DNA from: Prochlorococcus sp. AG-409-J03
GTDB lineage: Bacteria > Cyanobacteriota > Cyanobacteriia > PCC-6307 > Cyanobiaceae
Assembly: GCA_003215695.1 (NCBI GenBank)
Contig: QCJZ01000001.1
Coordinates: 30,625 to 94,624, forward strand
Direction of reading: 5' to 3'
DNA length: 64,000 bases
The notes below the pieces were generated by a model, which worked only from the letters and a program-made list of their open reading frames with translations, ran no database searches and was not told the DNA's origin. The translations under genes and the position numbers were made by a program. Below, in pieces: positions 56,525-64,000 of this stretch (position 1 is the stretch's first letter; each line of letters starts with the position of its first letter).

Positions 56525-57695
56525 ATGAACCAATAAGATCAGTTCCTAATAATTCAGCCATAGCTTTCTGTTGAGGTGACGGTTCTCCTAAGTCCTGTCT
56601 TCTGGCATCAGTTATTAACCAATCCAAAGCAGCTTCTTGGAGATCAAAATGATCACCTTCTTTCCCAACACAATATCTACCAAAGACTAACTTCTCTACG
56701 AGTTGAACTCCTGGACCAATTAGTGAATAATCAAAGATTATTGAATTATCAATTGTTGCACCCTCACAAATACAACAACTTGGACCAATCATAGAAGGAC
56801 CAATTATAGTTACACCATCCTCAATCCTTGTCATCCCTCCAACATATATAGGTCCTTTTACATTTATTTTATCCCAATTAGCTGCAACATTTAAACCAGT
56901 ATAGATTCCTGGTCTCACCTGTTTTCCTGGTATTTCAACCTGTCTAACATCACCTTTAAGAACACTCCTTATTGCTTTCCAATAATCTGGAACTTTACCA
57001 ATATCAACCCACTCAAAATCCATAGGTAACGCATAAAAAGGTGCTCCTTCTTCTACTAATTTTGGAAACAAATCCGATCCTATATCAAAGGGTTTTCCAG
57101 AAGGAATATAATTAAAAATTTCAGGCTCAAATAAATAAATTCCAGTATTGATCGTATCTCCAAGTGCATTATCAATAGAAGGTTTTTCTTGAAACGCTTT
57201 TACACGATCTTCTTCGTCAGTAACAACAACGCCATAACTACTTACTTGATCTTTTGAAACACGTTTAGTAATTAAACTAGCTAGTGCCCCTTTTTCTTTA
57301 TGTCGTTTTACAGCTTCAGATAAGTCTAAATCAATTAGTGCATCTCCACATAAGACGACAAAAGTATCATCAAAAAACTTTTGGAAATCTTGAATTTTTT
57401 TCAATCCGCCCGCTGATCCTAGTGCATCTCCAATCAATTCTCCGTCTTCAATACGGCCTTCAAAGCTATATGCAATTTCTACTCCAAACCTTTGTCCATC
57501 TCGAAAATAATTTTCTATTTCTTCTGCTAAATGGGAAACATTCACCATAACCTCAGTAAAACCATGCTCCTTAAGAAGTTCCAACAGAAACTCCATTACA
57601 GGTTTCTGAAGGATAGGAATCATTGGTTTTGGAATCACATGAGTGATCGGCTGAACTCGGGTTCCTTTCCCAGCCGCCAGGATCATCGCCTTCAT
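56517..57695 (-). CDS. Sugar-phosphate nucleotidyltransferase with left-handed beta-helix tail
   Basis: A 392-residue NDP-sugar pyrophosphorylase. The start MKAMILAAGKGTRVQPITHVIPKPM carries the nucleotide-binding motif, and VLCGDALIDLDL and EWVDIGKVPDYWKAI are the metal/sugar sites. The last 130 residues have hexapeptide-like repeats (GPIYVGGMTRI, GVTIIGPSMIGP) as in left-handed beta-helices. Mannose-1-P or glucose-1-P is the likely substrate; the sequence does not settle which. It supplies activated sugar for polysaccharide or glycolipid synthesis. Confidence 0.9.
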   Translation of the reverse strand: MKAMILAAGKGTRVQPITHVIPKPMIPILQKPVMEFLLELLKEHGFTEVMVNVSHLAEEIENYFRDGQRFGVEIAYSFEGRIEDGELIGDALGSAGGLKKIQDFQKFFDDTFVVLCGDALIDLDLSEAVKRHKEKGALASLITKRVSKDQVSSYGVVVTDEEDRVKAFQEKPSIDNALGDTINTGIYLFEPEIFNYIPSGKPFDIGSDLFPKLVEEGAPFYALPMDFEWVDIGKVPDYWKAIRSVLKGDVRQVEIPGKQVRPGIYTGLNVAANWDKINVKGPIYVGGMTRIEDGVTIIGPSMIGPSCCICEGATIDNSIIFDYSLIGPGVQLVEKLVFGRYCVGKEGDHFDLQEAALDWLITDARRQDLGEPSPQQKAMAELLGTDLIGSSN

Positions 57696-57751
57696 AGGCG
57701 GTTTAACCTTACCTACATGAGGCCAACATAGAATGCTGCCTCCACAAAGAG

Positions 57752-58645
57752 TTAAGCAGCAGCCGGCGAGCCATCTGTCACGTCTAGAGAAGCAAGGGGA
57801 AGTTGAGCAACCATTCCTGGTTCCAAAAGCCTCTTTAGACTGATTGGAGAGAATAAAGAACCTTTTTGATCAATCTCTACCTTGCCTTGTGAGCATAAAA
57901 ACAACAAAGCCCAAAAGACTCCTACCCTATCTGTATCCAAGTTGTCTGAAGCTGAATTTTCTCTCCACCTTTCAACTAACAATTCAAAATCAACCCACTG
58001 CAAAGCCTGCTCCCAGTTATTTATAAAAATCGCCAGTGCAGCAGTAGTTTCTGGTAATTTTTCTCTATGAGCAAGAGAGGAAACCTGAGCAATAACCTCC
58101 CTATTACTTAATTTTTTTTCTCGTAACTTTCGACGGTTGTACAACTCATCATTTTTCAAAGATTCAGCAATTGTCTCAAGCTGATTTATTAATTCTCCAA
58201 GAGTAACTGGCCTTCTAAATGGTGGAGGTGCAACGGGTCTTCTAAATAAATGTCTCTCCGGTCGAAGAGGTAATTGAAAACTTTCATCTAACCACCCTTG
58301 TTCACCAAAATCAAAGTCTGAATCTTCTTCAACTTCCTGTTCAACTGAGAACATTTCAGCTTCAAGCACCTCCGCTTTTAAACCAACCAAAACAGAAGCC
58401 GCTAAAAAGGCCTCACTACTCTGAGCAAGATCAACCTCATAACTTCCGCCATTTTGGCTGAAATGTTGTGAAATCTTTTTAGGAATTTCAATACGCTGTT
58501 TGAGTTGATCCAAAAAGCCATCTACGACTGGAATTACATCCACATCCCAAGGATCAATATCTCCTCTTTGAGCAGCATCTTGCAATAAACGAATAGCAAG
58601 TCTTGCGCCTGAATCTGCAGTTTGAGTCAAAAGATCAACTTGCAA
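57752..58645 (-). CDS. scpA: Segregation and condensation protein A
   Basis: ScpA is the kleisin that bridges SMC with ScpB for chromosome compaction. The 297-residue sequence starts LLQDAAQRGDIDPWDVDVIPV, the conserved N-terminal helix. It has a variable acidic middle (EEDSDFDFGEQ) and a C-terminal winged-helix region around VFWALLFLCSQGKVEIDQ. The start is TTG; no ATG lies in the frame nearby. It lies between the nucleotidyltransferase and ndhD, all on the minus strand. Confidence 0.9.
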   Translation of the reverse strand: MQVDLLTQTADSGARLAIRLLQDAAQRGDIDPWDVDVIPVVDGFLDQLKQRIEIPKKISQHFSQNGGSYEVDLAQSSEAFLAASVLVGLKAEVLEAEMFSVEQEVEEDSDFDFGEQGWLDESFQLPLRPERHLFRRPVAPPPFRRPVTLGELINQLETIAESLKNDELYNRRKLREKKLSNREVIAQVSSLAHREKLPETTAALAIFINNWEQALQWVDFELLVERWRENSASDNLDTDRVGVFWALLFLCSQGKVEIDQKGSLFSPISLKRLLEPGMVAQLPLASLDVTDGSPAAA

Positions 58646-58708
58646 TTAGAAATATGAATCTAAAAGCAAGTTATCTCTATATCGAATGTAATGCTAGGAG
58701 AAATATTT

Positions 58709-60325
58709 TCAATCTAAAAAAGGGGCTTCGATAGTACCAATTGATAAATTTGTATTACTAATAATTGTTGCTTGATCACTTCGAATTCTCTCAACAGCTA
58801 ACAAATCTCTTTTAACCAATCCATCAATTGATGAAATATAAGTATCTGTCATAATTTTTGGATACAAACCAATCCCAATAATAGGCACTAACAAACATGC
58901 AATGATATAGATTTCTCTAGGTTCAGCGTCTACCAACTTAGATTTGGATATTAACTTTGCATTCTCTTTACCAAAGAAAATTTCTCTGAGCATCGACAAT
59001 AAATATATAGGTGTCAAAATTACTCCAATTGCAGCTAATGAAGCTACAACAATTCTGAATGGAAGAGTATATACCTCATCAGTTACAAACCCAACAAATA
59101 CCATTAATTCCGAGATAAATCCACTCATTCCAGGTAAAGCAAGAGAAGCAAATGCACACGCAGTCCATAAAGCAAACATAATCCTCATGTTTTGACCAAT
59201 ACCACCCATCTCATCTAATTGAAGCGTGTGAGTTCTATCGTAAGTTGCACCCACAAGAAAAAATAAACTTGCTCCTATTAAGCCGTGACTAACCATTTGC
59301 AACATTGCACCGCTAGTTCCTAGAGAACTAAAGCTGCCAATACCTATCAAAACAAAGCCCATATGACTTATAGAGCTGTAAGCAATTTTCCTTTTTAAAT
59401 TTCTTTGAGCAAAAGAAGTTAAAGCTGCATAAATAATATTTACGACTCCCAAAACAATTAACAATGGTGCAAATTGTGCATGGGCATCTGGAAGTAGTTG
59501 TGCATTAAATCTTAGGAGGGCATAACCACCCATCTTTAACAATATTCCTGCCAAAAGCATATGCACGGGAGCTGTTGCCTCTCCATGCGCATCTGGCAAC
59601 CAAGTGTGAAGAGGTACAATAGGAAGTTTTACCCCAAAAGCTATTAGCAATCCTGAATAACAAAGCAGTTGAAATCCTCTACCAAAATCTTGCTGAGCTA
59701 AATGGGTATAACCGAAATCTGGTATACCTCCTCCTTGAAAGAAGCCCATTGCAAGACCAGCAAGGAGAATAAATAACGAGCTGCCTGCCGTATAGATAAT
59801 AAATTTCGTAGCGGCATATTGCCTCTTCTTTCCTCCCCAAATTGCAAGAAATAAATAAACTGGGAACAACTCCAATTCCCAAGCCAGAAAGAAAAGCAAC
59901 ATATCTTGAACAGCAAATACAGCTATCTGACCGCCATCCATAGCGAGAATTAAAAAGAAAAATAATTTTGGTTTATAGCTAACTGGCCATGCTGCCAAAA
60001 CGGCAAGAGAAGTTATGAAACTTGTAAGCAATATCAATGGCATTGATAACCCATCTGCGCCAACAGACCAAGTCAATCCAAGATTAGGAAGCCACCTAAC
60101 TTTTTCATATAATTGCAAGCCTTCTACAGTGGGATCAAACCCTTTAAAATAAGCAGCAACAGTAATTAAAAAAGTAATTAAAGCAATAATGAGGGCGTAC
60201 CATCTAACTTCTTTTCCTTCTCCTTTATCTGGAATAAAAGGAACAACTAACGCCCCAAAAATTGGAAATAATATGGATAAGCTTAACCAAGGGAAATCAG
60301 CTAAAATTGGCTCAGAAATCTGCAT
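58709..60325 (-). CDS. ndhD: NAD(P)H-quinone oxidoreductase subunit 4 (NdhD1-type)
   Basis: A proton-pumping membrane subunit of NDH-1 with about 14 helices. Conserved [17 protein letters not shown], the [19 protein letters not shown] loop and [19 protein letters not shown] are seen. The track frame starts with a TTG at 60364. An ATG at 60325 with AGGA upstream gives 538 residues and a better N-terminus. Together with ndhF, 101 or more bases upstream, it is the D1/F1 pair used for respiration and cyclic electron flow. Confidence 0.96.
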   Translation of the reverse strand: MQISEPILADFPWLSLSILFPIFGALVVPFIPDKGEGKEVRWYALIIALITFLITVAAYFKGFDPTVEGLQLYEKVRWLPNLGLTWSVGADGLSMPLILLTSFITSLAVLAAWPVSYKPKLFFFLILAMDGGQIAVFAVQDMLLFFLAWELELFPVYLFLAIWGGKKRQYAATKFIIYTAGSSLFILLAGLAMGFFQGGGIPDFGYTHLAQQDFGRGFQLLCYSGLLIAFGVKLPIVPLHTWLPDAHGEATAPVHMLLAGILLKMGGYALLRFNAQLLPDAHAQFAPLLIVLGVVNIIYAALTSFAQRNLKRKIAYSSISHMGFVLIGIGSFSSLGTSGAMLQMVSHGLIGASLFFLVGATYDRTHTLQLDEMGGIGQNMRIMFALWTACAFASLALPGMSGFISELMVFVGFVTDEVYTLPFRIVVASLAAIGVILTPIYLLSMLREIFFGKENAKLISKSKLVDAEPREIYIIACLLVPIIGIGLYPKIMTDTYISSIDGLVKRDLLAVERIRSDQATIISNTNLSIGTIEAPFLD

Positions 60326-60465
60326 TGTTCCTAGGTTCAAACTTGTATTGAAAACAAATTCCAAAACTCGAAATTAATCACCACGTTTTGAGTTTAGAAA
60401 TTATGAGATTATTGGCACCCTCTAGATAGGGGATGAAACACACACCTAAAAAAATTATGTAAAAA

Positions 60466-62472
60466 TTACCCCCCTACAACTCCAAAAAGCGCAACCAAAG
60501 CAATCACTCCTCCAAAAACAATCAATGCGTAAAACTGAGCTCTTCCTGTCTCAAAATACTTGAGTCCTTCGCCACTGCCAAGAGTTAGCAGTCCAGTCAA
60601 ATTGACAACACCATCAACTACCTTTGCATCTACCTCTAGTACTTCTCTTGCAAGCTTTCTACTACCTTTTACAAAAACTCTCTCATTAATAGCATCTAAG
60701 TACCATTTGTTCTGAAGAAATCGATTTATTTGAGGGTATTTATTGGATAGCGAAACACCTAGATCAAGTCTTTTTAAATAATAAGTTAATACAGCCAATA
60801 TTATCCCACAAGATGAGATAGCTACCGAGGCAGTCGCAAGTGGAAGAAATTCTCCCCAACTAAACTTTTCTGCAGCTTCAAGAGCCTCCCCAGGGTCTAA
60901 TAAGTTTGCAAAAATACTATTCCAAGGAAGTCCTATAAATCCTATTAAGACTGAAGGAATGGCCAAAACTAGCAAAGGAAATGTCATAGGCCACCCAGAT
61001 TCATGGATCTTGCCAATTTCATGCTCTTCAAGTTCTTCCTCTTTTTCTTTACCTGCTAAGGCAAGCAAAGAAAGCTGCATCTCTTGATTTTCACCTCGAA
61101 AGTCGCCCTCAAAAGTAAGAAAATATAGCCTAAACATGTAGAAAGCTGTCATTCCTGCAGTTAAAAAACCAATAAACCAAAGGATTGGAAAACTATTAAA
61201 GGCTTGACCAAGAATTTCATCTTTACTCCAAAAACCTGCTAACGGAGGTATACCACTTATAGCAATACAACCAATGAAAAAAGTGATTGCTGTGATAGGC
61301 ATTTTTTTACGTAGGCCTCCCATTAATCGCATGTCTTGAGCAAGAATTGGTTCATGACCAACCACCTCCTCCATTGCATGAATAACTGAACCTGAGCCAA
61401 GGAATAACATGGCCTTAAAACAAGCATGAGTGACAAGGTGGAACATTCCTGCGACTGGTGCACCACATCCCATTGCAAGCATCATGTATCCAAGTTGAGA
61501 AACTGTGCTATAAGCCAATCCTTTTTTCAAATCCATTTGTGTCAAAGCGATCGAGGCTCCAAGGAAGCAAGTTACTGTTCCAATAATTGCAATGAATAAT
61601 CCAACAAAAGGAAACTGGTTAAAGATAGGATCAAGCCTTGCTACTAAAAAAACTCCCGCAGCAACCATGGTTGCTGCATGAATAAGAGCAGATATGGGAG
61701 TTGGACCTTCCATTGCATCAGGTAACCAAACATGTAAAGGAAATTGTGCAGACTTTGCCATTGGTCCCATAAAGACAAGGATGCAAAGAGTCAAAGCCGC
61801 CCAAATTGGGACTGTTCCAGAAATGACTGCATCTGATAAACCTTCAGCGATTCCATGAAAATCAAAACTACCTGTTGCCCAAAAAAGACCCAAAATACCA
61901 AGCAATAAACCAAAGTCTCCCACTCTATTTACGATAAAAGCCTTTTGAGCTGCATGGGCAGCACCATCTCTGTCATACCAAAAGCCAACGAGTAAATATG
62001 AACACATACCAACTAATTCCCAAAAAACATATATTTCAAGCAGATTTGGACTAACAATTAGCCCAAGCATTGAACTGCTGAATAAAGCTAAGTAAGTAAA
62101 AAAACGAACATACCCTGGATCATGAGCCATATAACCATGGGAATAAATCATGACTAAGAAAGCAATCGTAGTTACTAAAGCGAGCATGACTGCCGCTAAA
62201 GGATCAATCACATATCCCATTGGCAACTCAAAAGATCCTGCACTAGCCCATGTAAACAAGTGCTCTACAGGAGGCTTGCCTGAGAGTTGTTCAGCCAAAA
62301 CTGCATAGCTAATAAATGCCGAAGCACCTACTGAAGTTAAAAGGGTTACTGCAATTGGTTTCCTTGAACGATTAAAAAGGTCGTTAAAACTAATTAATCC
62401 CAAACCAATCAAAACTGCCCCACAAAGAGGAAGTAGAGGAATTAACCAAGCAAAATCTGAAGCCGAATGCAT
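60466..62472 (-). CDS. ndhF: NAD(P)H-quinone oxidoreductase subunit 5 (NdhF1-type)
   Basis: The distal proton-pumping subunit of NDH-1, at 668 residues with many helices. Motifs include FWELVGMCSYLLVGFWYDR, KSAQFPLHVWLPDAMEGPTPISALIHAATMVAAGVFL (shown in part), and KKGLAYSTVSQLGYMMLA. A long C-terminal region follows, including the lateral helix. It precedes ndhD on the same strand and lies 25 bases downstream of the NnrU-like gene. Confidence 0.97.
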   Translation of the reverse strand: MHSASDFAWLIPLLPLCGAVLIGLGLISFNDLFNRSRKPIAVTLLTSVGASAFISYAVLAEQLSGKPPVEHLFTWASAGSFELPMGYVIDPLAAVMLALVTTIAFLVMIYSHGYMAHDPGYVRFFTYLALFSSSMLGLIVSPNLLEIYVFWELVGMCSYLLVGFWYDRDGAAHAAQKAFIVNRVGDFGLLLGILGLFWATGSFDFHGIAEGLSDAVISGTVPIWAALTLCILVFMGPMAKSAQFPLHVWLPDAMEGPTPISALIHAATMVAAGVFLVARLDPIFNQFPFVGLFIAIIGTVTCFLGASIALTQMDLKKGLAYSTVSQLGYMMLAMGCGAPVAGMFHLVTHACFKAMLFLGSGSVIHAMEEVVGHEPILAQDMRLMGGLRKKMPITAITFFIGCIAISGIPPLAGFWSKDEILGQAFNSFPILWFIGFLTAGMTAFYMFRLYFLTFEGDFRGENQEMQLSLLALAGKEKEEELEEHEIGKIHESGWPMTFPLLVLAIPSVLIGFIGLPWNSIFANLLDPGEALEAAEKFSWGEFLPLATASVAISSCGIILAVLTYYLKRLDLGVSLSNKYPQINRFLQNKWYLDAINERVFVKGSRKLAREVLEVDAKVVDGVVNLTGLLTLGSGEGLKYFETGRAQFYALIVFGGVIALVALFGVVGG

Positions 62473-62497
62473 CCAGCAAAATCATATTGAAATAAGT

Positions 62498-63244
62498 TTA
62501 GGCAATTCTTGCTAGTAATTCAGTTAAATCAAAAGAGAGAAATCTCTGAGCGCCAACAGAAATAAATTGATGGGACCACCAGAAAAAAAATACTGCAATG
62601 AGAATCCCTATTTGAGAGGGCCTGAGAAATTCTTTTATCTGTAATTTTTGTCGTCCATCAAACACAGCTAAGAATGGAATGATCGATGTTTTCTTCTTCA
62701 CTTCCTCAAATTCTTTTCCAAATTTGAGAGAAAGTCTTCTATCTCCATGCCAGATAGCAAACAAATGATGCGCAATCAATCCCAAGCAAGTTACAAGAGT
62801 AAAACTTGTACCTATCCAAAGTAAATGCGCAAAACACCAAATAATTTGACCAATTGCCTGGGGATGACGGGTCACTCTAATAATCCCTGAAGCATAAATT
62901 CTAACTTTGGGTTTCAGGACGGCAGGGATTTCTAAAAGGTTATAAGTAGCTGGATACAAAAAAAGAAAACTAATTGCACTCAAAATCCAAACCACAGGAA
63001 TTAGTTCGCTAACCCCTTGAAAATTCCAAAATCTAACTCCATCGTAACGATGAGCAATAAAGTAACCAATTAAAACAACAGCTGAGGGAATACTTGCAAA
63101 AGCAAAAATCAATCTCCATGCTCTTGCACCAATAAACCTTTCAGCCTTCACCCGTAAAGCCGCTCCACCACTATGAATCACAGCGAAGCAAAATAAAAGC
63201 AATATCATCACAAAACTGGAACTATGAGTATCTGAAAATGCCAT
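62498..63244 (-). CDS. NnrU-family membrane protein, possible 15-cis-zeta-carotene isomerase (Z-ISO)
   Basis: A 248-residue protein with six or so membrane helices and the NnrU-family motif RVTRHPQAIGQIIWCFAHLLW, which supplies two His residues for heme. FIGARAWRLIFAFASI near residue 37 is also conserved. In plants and some cyanobacteria NnrU relatives are Z-ISO, acting in carotenoid synthesis. That role here is inferred from the family only. It lies upstream of ndhF and diverges from the LysR gene. Confidence 0.82.
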   Translation of the reverse strand: MAFSDTHSSSFVMILLLFCFAVIHSGGAALRVKAERFIGARAWRLIFAFASIPSAVVLIGYFIAHRYDGVRFWNFQGVSELIPVVWILSAISFLFLYPATYNLLEIPAVLKPKVRIYASGIIRVTRHPQAIGQIIWCFAHLLWIGTSFTLVTCLGLIAHHLFAIWHGDRRLSLKFGKEFEEVKKKTSIIPFLAVFDGRQKLQIKEFLRPSQIGILIAVFFFWWSHQFISVGAQRFLSFDLTELLARIA

Positions 63245-63277
63245 TAGTTCTATAAAAATCCTCTTAATAAATTATTA

Positions 63278-63292
63278 GATCCATACCGGATC
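63278..63292. promoter_or_regulatory. Interrupted palindrome between the NnrU-like gene and the LysR gene
   Basis: GATCC, an ATACC centre and GGATC form a perfect 5-5-5 dyad in the 109-base divergent gap. LysR regulators often bind such sites between themselves and a divergent target, so this may be the regulator's own operator. It is not tested against a known NdhR/CcmR consensus. Confidence 0.4.
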
Positions 63293-63353
63293 AACAGTTC
63301 GAGTTGTTTTTCCCTACATTTTATTTTAATAACTGCCATGAAGGCCTGCCACC

Positions 63354-64000
63354 ATGGCCGAGATACCTTTCACTCTTGATCAACTAAGAATCCTCAAAGC
63401 AATTGTTGATGAGGGAAGCTTTAAAAAAGCTGCTGACAGCCTATTTGTCACTCAACCAGCTGTGAGCTTACAAGTACAAAATCTGGAAAAACAATTAGAA
63501 ATTGCCATCTTTGACAGAGGAGGCAGAAAAGCTCAACTAACTGAAGCAGGAAAGCTTTTACTAAATTACTGTGAAAAAATCCTCGGAGAGTGCCAAGAGA
63601 CTTGCAAAGCAATTGAAGATTTAAATAATCTCAAAGGGGGATCAATCATTATTGGAGCTAGTCAAACTACTGGTACTTACCTAATGCCAAGGATGATTGG
63701 ACTTTTCAGACAAAAGTATCCAGACGTTTCTGTTCAACTTCAAATTCACAGCACTAGAAGAACGGGCTGGAGTGTTGCGAATGGTCAGATAGACATTGCA
63801 ATTATTGGAGGTCAACTTCCACTAGAATTAAACGAATCGTTAGAAATAATACCTTTTGCAACTGATGAATTAGCTCTTGTTTTACCTACTAACCATCCAT
63901 TAGCAAAGTCAAAAGAACTAACAAAAGAAGATTTATATAGCCTAAAATTTATCACCTTAGACAACCAATCAACGACAAGAAAAGTCGTCGATAAATTATT
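63354..64000 (+). CDS. rbcR: LysR-family transcriptional regulator (NdhR/RbcR/CcmR-like), partial
   Basis: The right edge cuts this gene after about 215 codons. The N-terminal winged helix-turn-helix is typical: [20 protein letters not shown] and [13 protein letters not shown] near residue 40. The first part of the periplasmic-binding-like effector domain follows ([19 protein letters not shown]). Cyanobacterial NdhR/CcmR and RbcR regulators respond to inorganic carbon state and control ndhF/ndhD or rbc genes. The nearby ndhF and ndhD support this but do not prove it. The start is ATG with AAGG nine bases upstream. Confidence 0.9.
   Translation, partial: MAEIPFTLDQLRILKAIVDEGSFKKAADSLFVTQPAVSLQVQNLEKQLEIAIFDRGGRKAQLTEAGKLLLNYCEKILGECQETCKAIEDLNNLKGGSIIIGASQTTGTYLMPRMIGLFRQKYPDVSVQLQIHSTRRTGWSVANGQIDIAIIGGQLPLELNESLEIIPFATDELALVLPTNHPLAKSKELTKEDLYSLKFITLDNQSTTRKVVDKL

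Overview
The window is a dense, AT-rich (by eye about 35% G+C) piece of a streamlined marine cyanobacterial chromosome, almost certainly Prochlorococcus. Its character comes from the gene set: NDH-1 subunits of the photosynthetic type (ndhH, ndhA-I-G-E, ndhD, ndhF), a phylloquinone pathway with a plant-like DHNA-CoA thioesterase, ChlM, the Ycf29/Rre1 and PedR regulators, and an NdhR/RbcR-like LysR gene. Genes are tightly packed, many start with GTG or TTG, and I see no rRNA, tRNA, insertion sequence, prophage or CRISPR array. A low-light, NATL- or SS120-like clade fits the base composition, but the strain cannot be fixed by reading.

Layout. 0-7 kb: the 5' part of a thioredoxin-reductase-like gene (running off the left edge), a small coiled-coil-like protein plus an ABC1-family kinase, enolase, and ClpB2. 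7-14 kb: secE-nusG-rplK-rplA, then an L10 leader with an attenuator, rplJ-rplL, a strong terminator, rnhA, pyrD and a CobD-like aminotransferase. 13.5-25 kb: murG, a secreted protein of unknown function, pgk, rbgA-rluD, a fused double ABC ATPase, bifunctional SpoT, a DUF2062 protein and mnmE. 25-32 kb: nadC, argS-hisC, and on the minus strand prfB (with a programmed +1 frameshift)-DUF3285-ybeY-dgkA-trpG. 32-40 kb: grxC-gshB, the phylloquinone genes menF, menA, menC, menE and menI, then ndhH and rsmH. 40-50 kb: cysteine desulfurase, Rre1, chlM, nagA, purE, cysC, a SUI1 protein, trpB, a rhodanese, a DUF3352-like protein and citrate synthase. 50-64 kb: ndhA-I-G-E-nadK-CYTH, a 49-residue gene missed by the ORF track, pedR, metF, a nucleotidyltransferase, scpA, ndhD, ndhF, an NnrU/Z-ISO-like protein and a LysR regulator running off the right edge.

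Most genes are core housekeeping. The ORF track does not show several things that reading the bases does: prfB is split by a CUU-UGA-C frameshift site; gltA appears to start at an AUA codon behind a perfect AGGAG; ybeY starts at a TTG with a strong ribosome-binding site; the rplJ leader holds an L10-type motif, an attenuator and a second strong hairpin; the rplL terminator ends one base before the rnhA start codon; and a small gene lies between the CYTH gene and pedR. I found no convincing new multi-gene system. The best leads are the non-AUG start of gltA, leader structures in the ribosomal operon, two candidate small proteins, and the linkage of NDH-1 genes with NAD kinase and a photosynthetic redox regulator.
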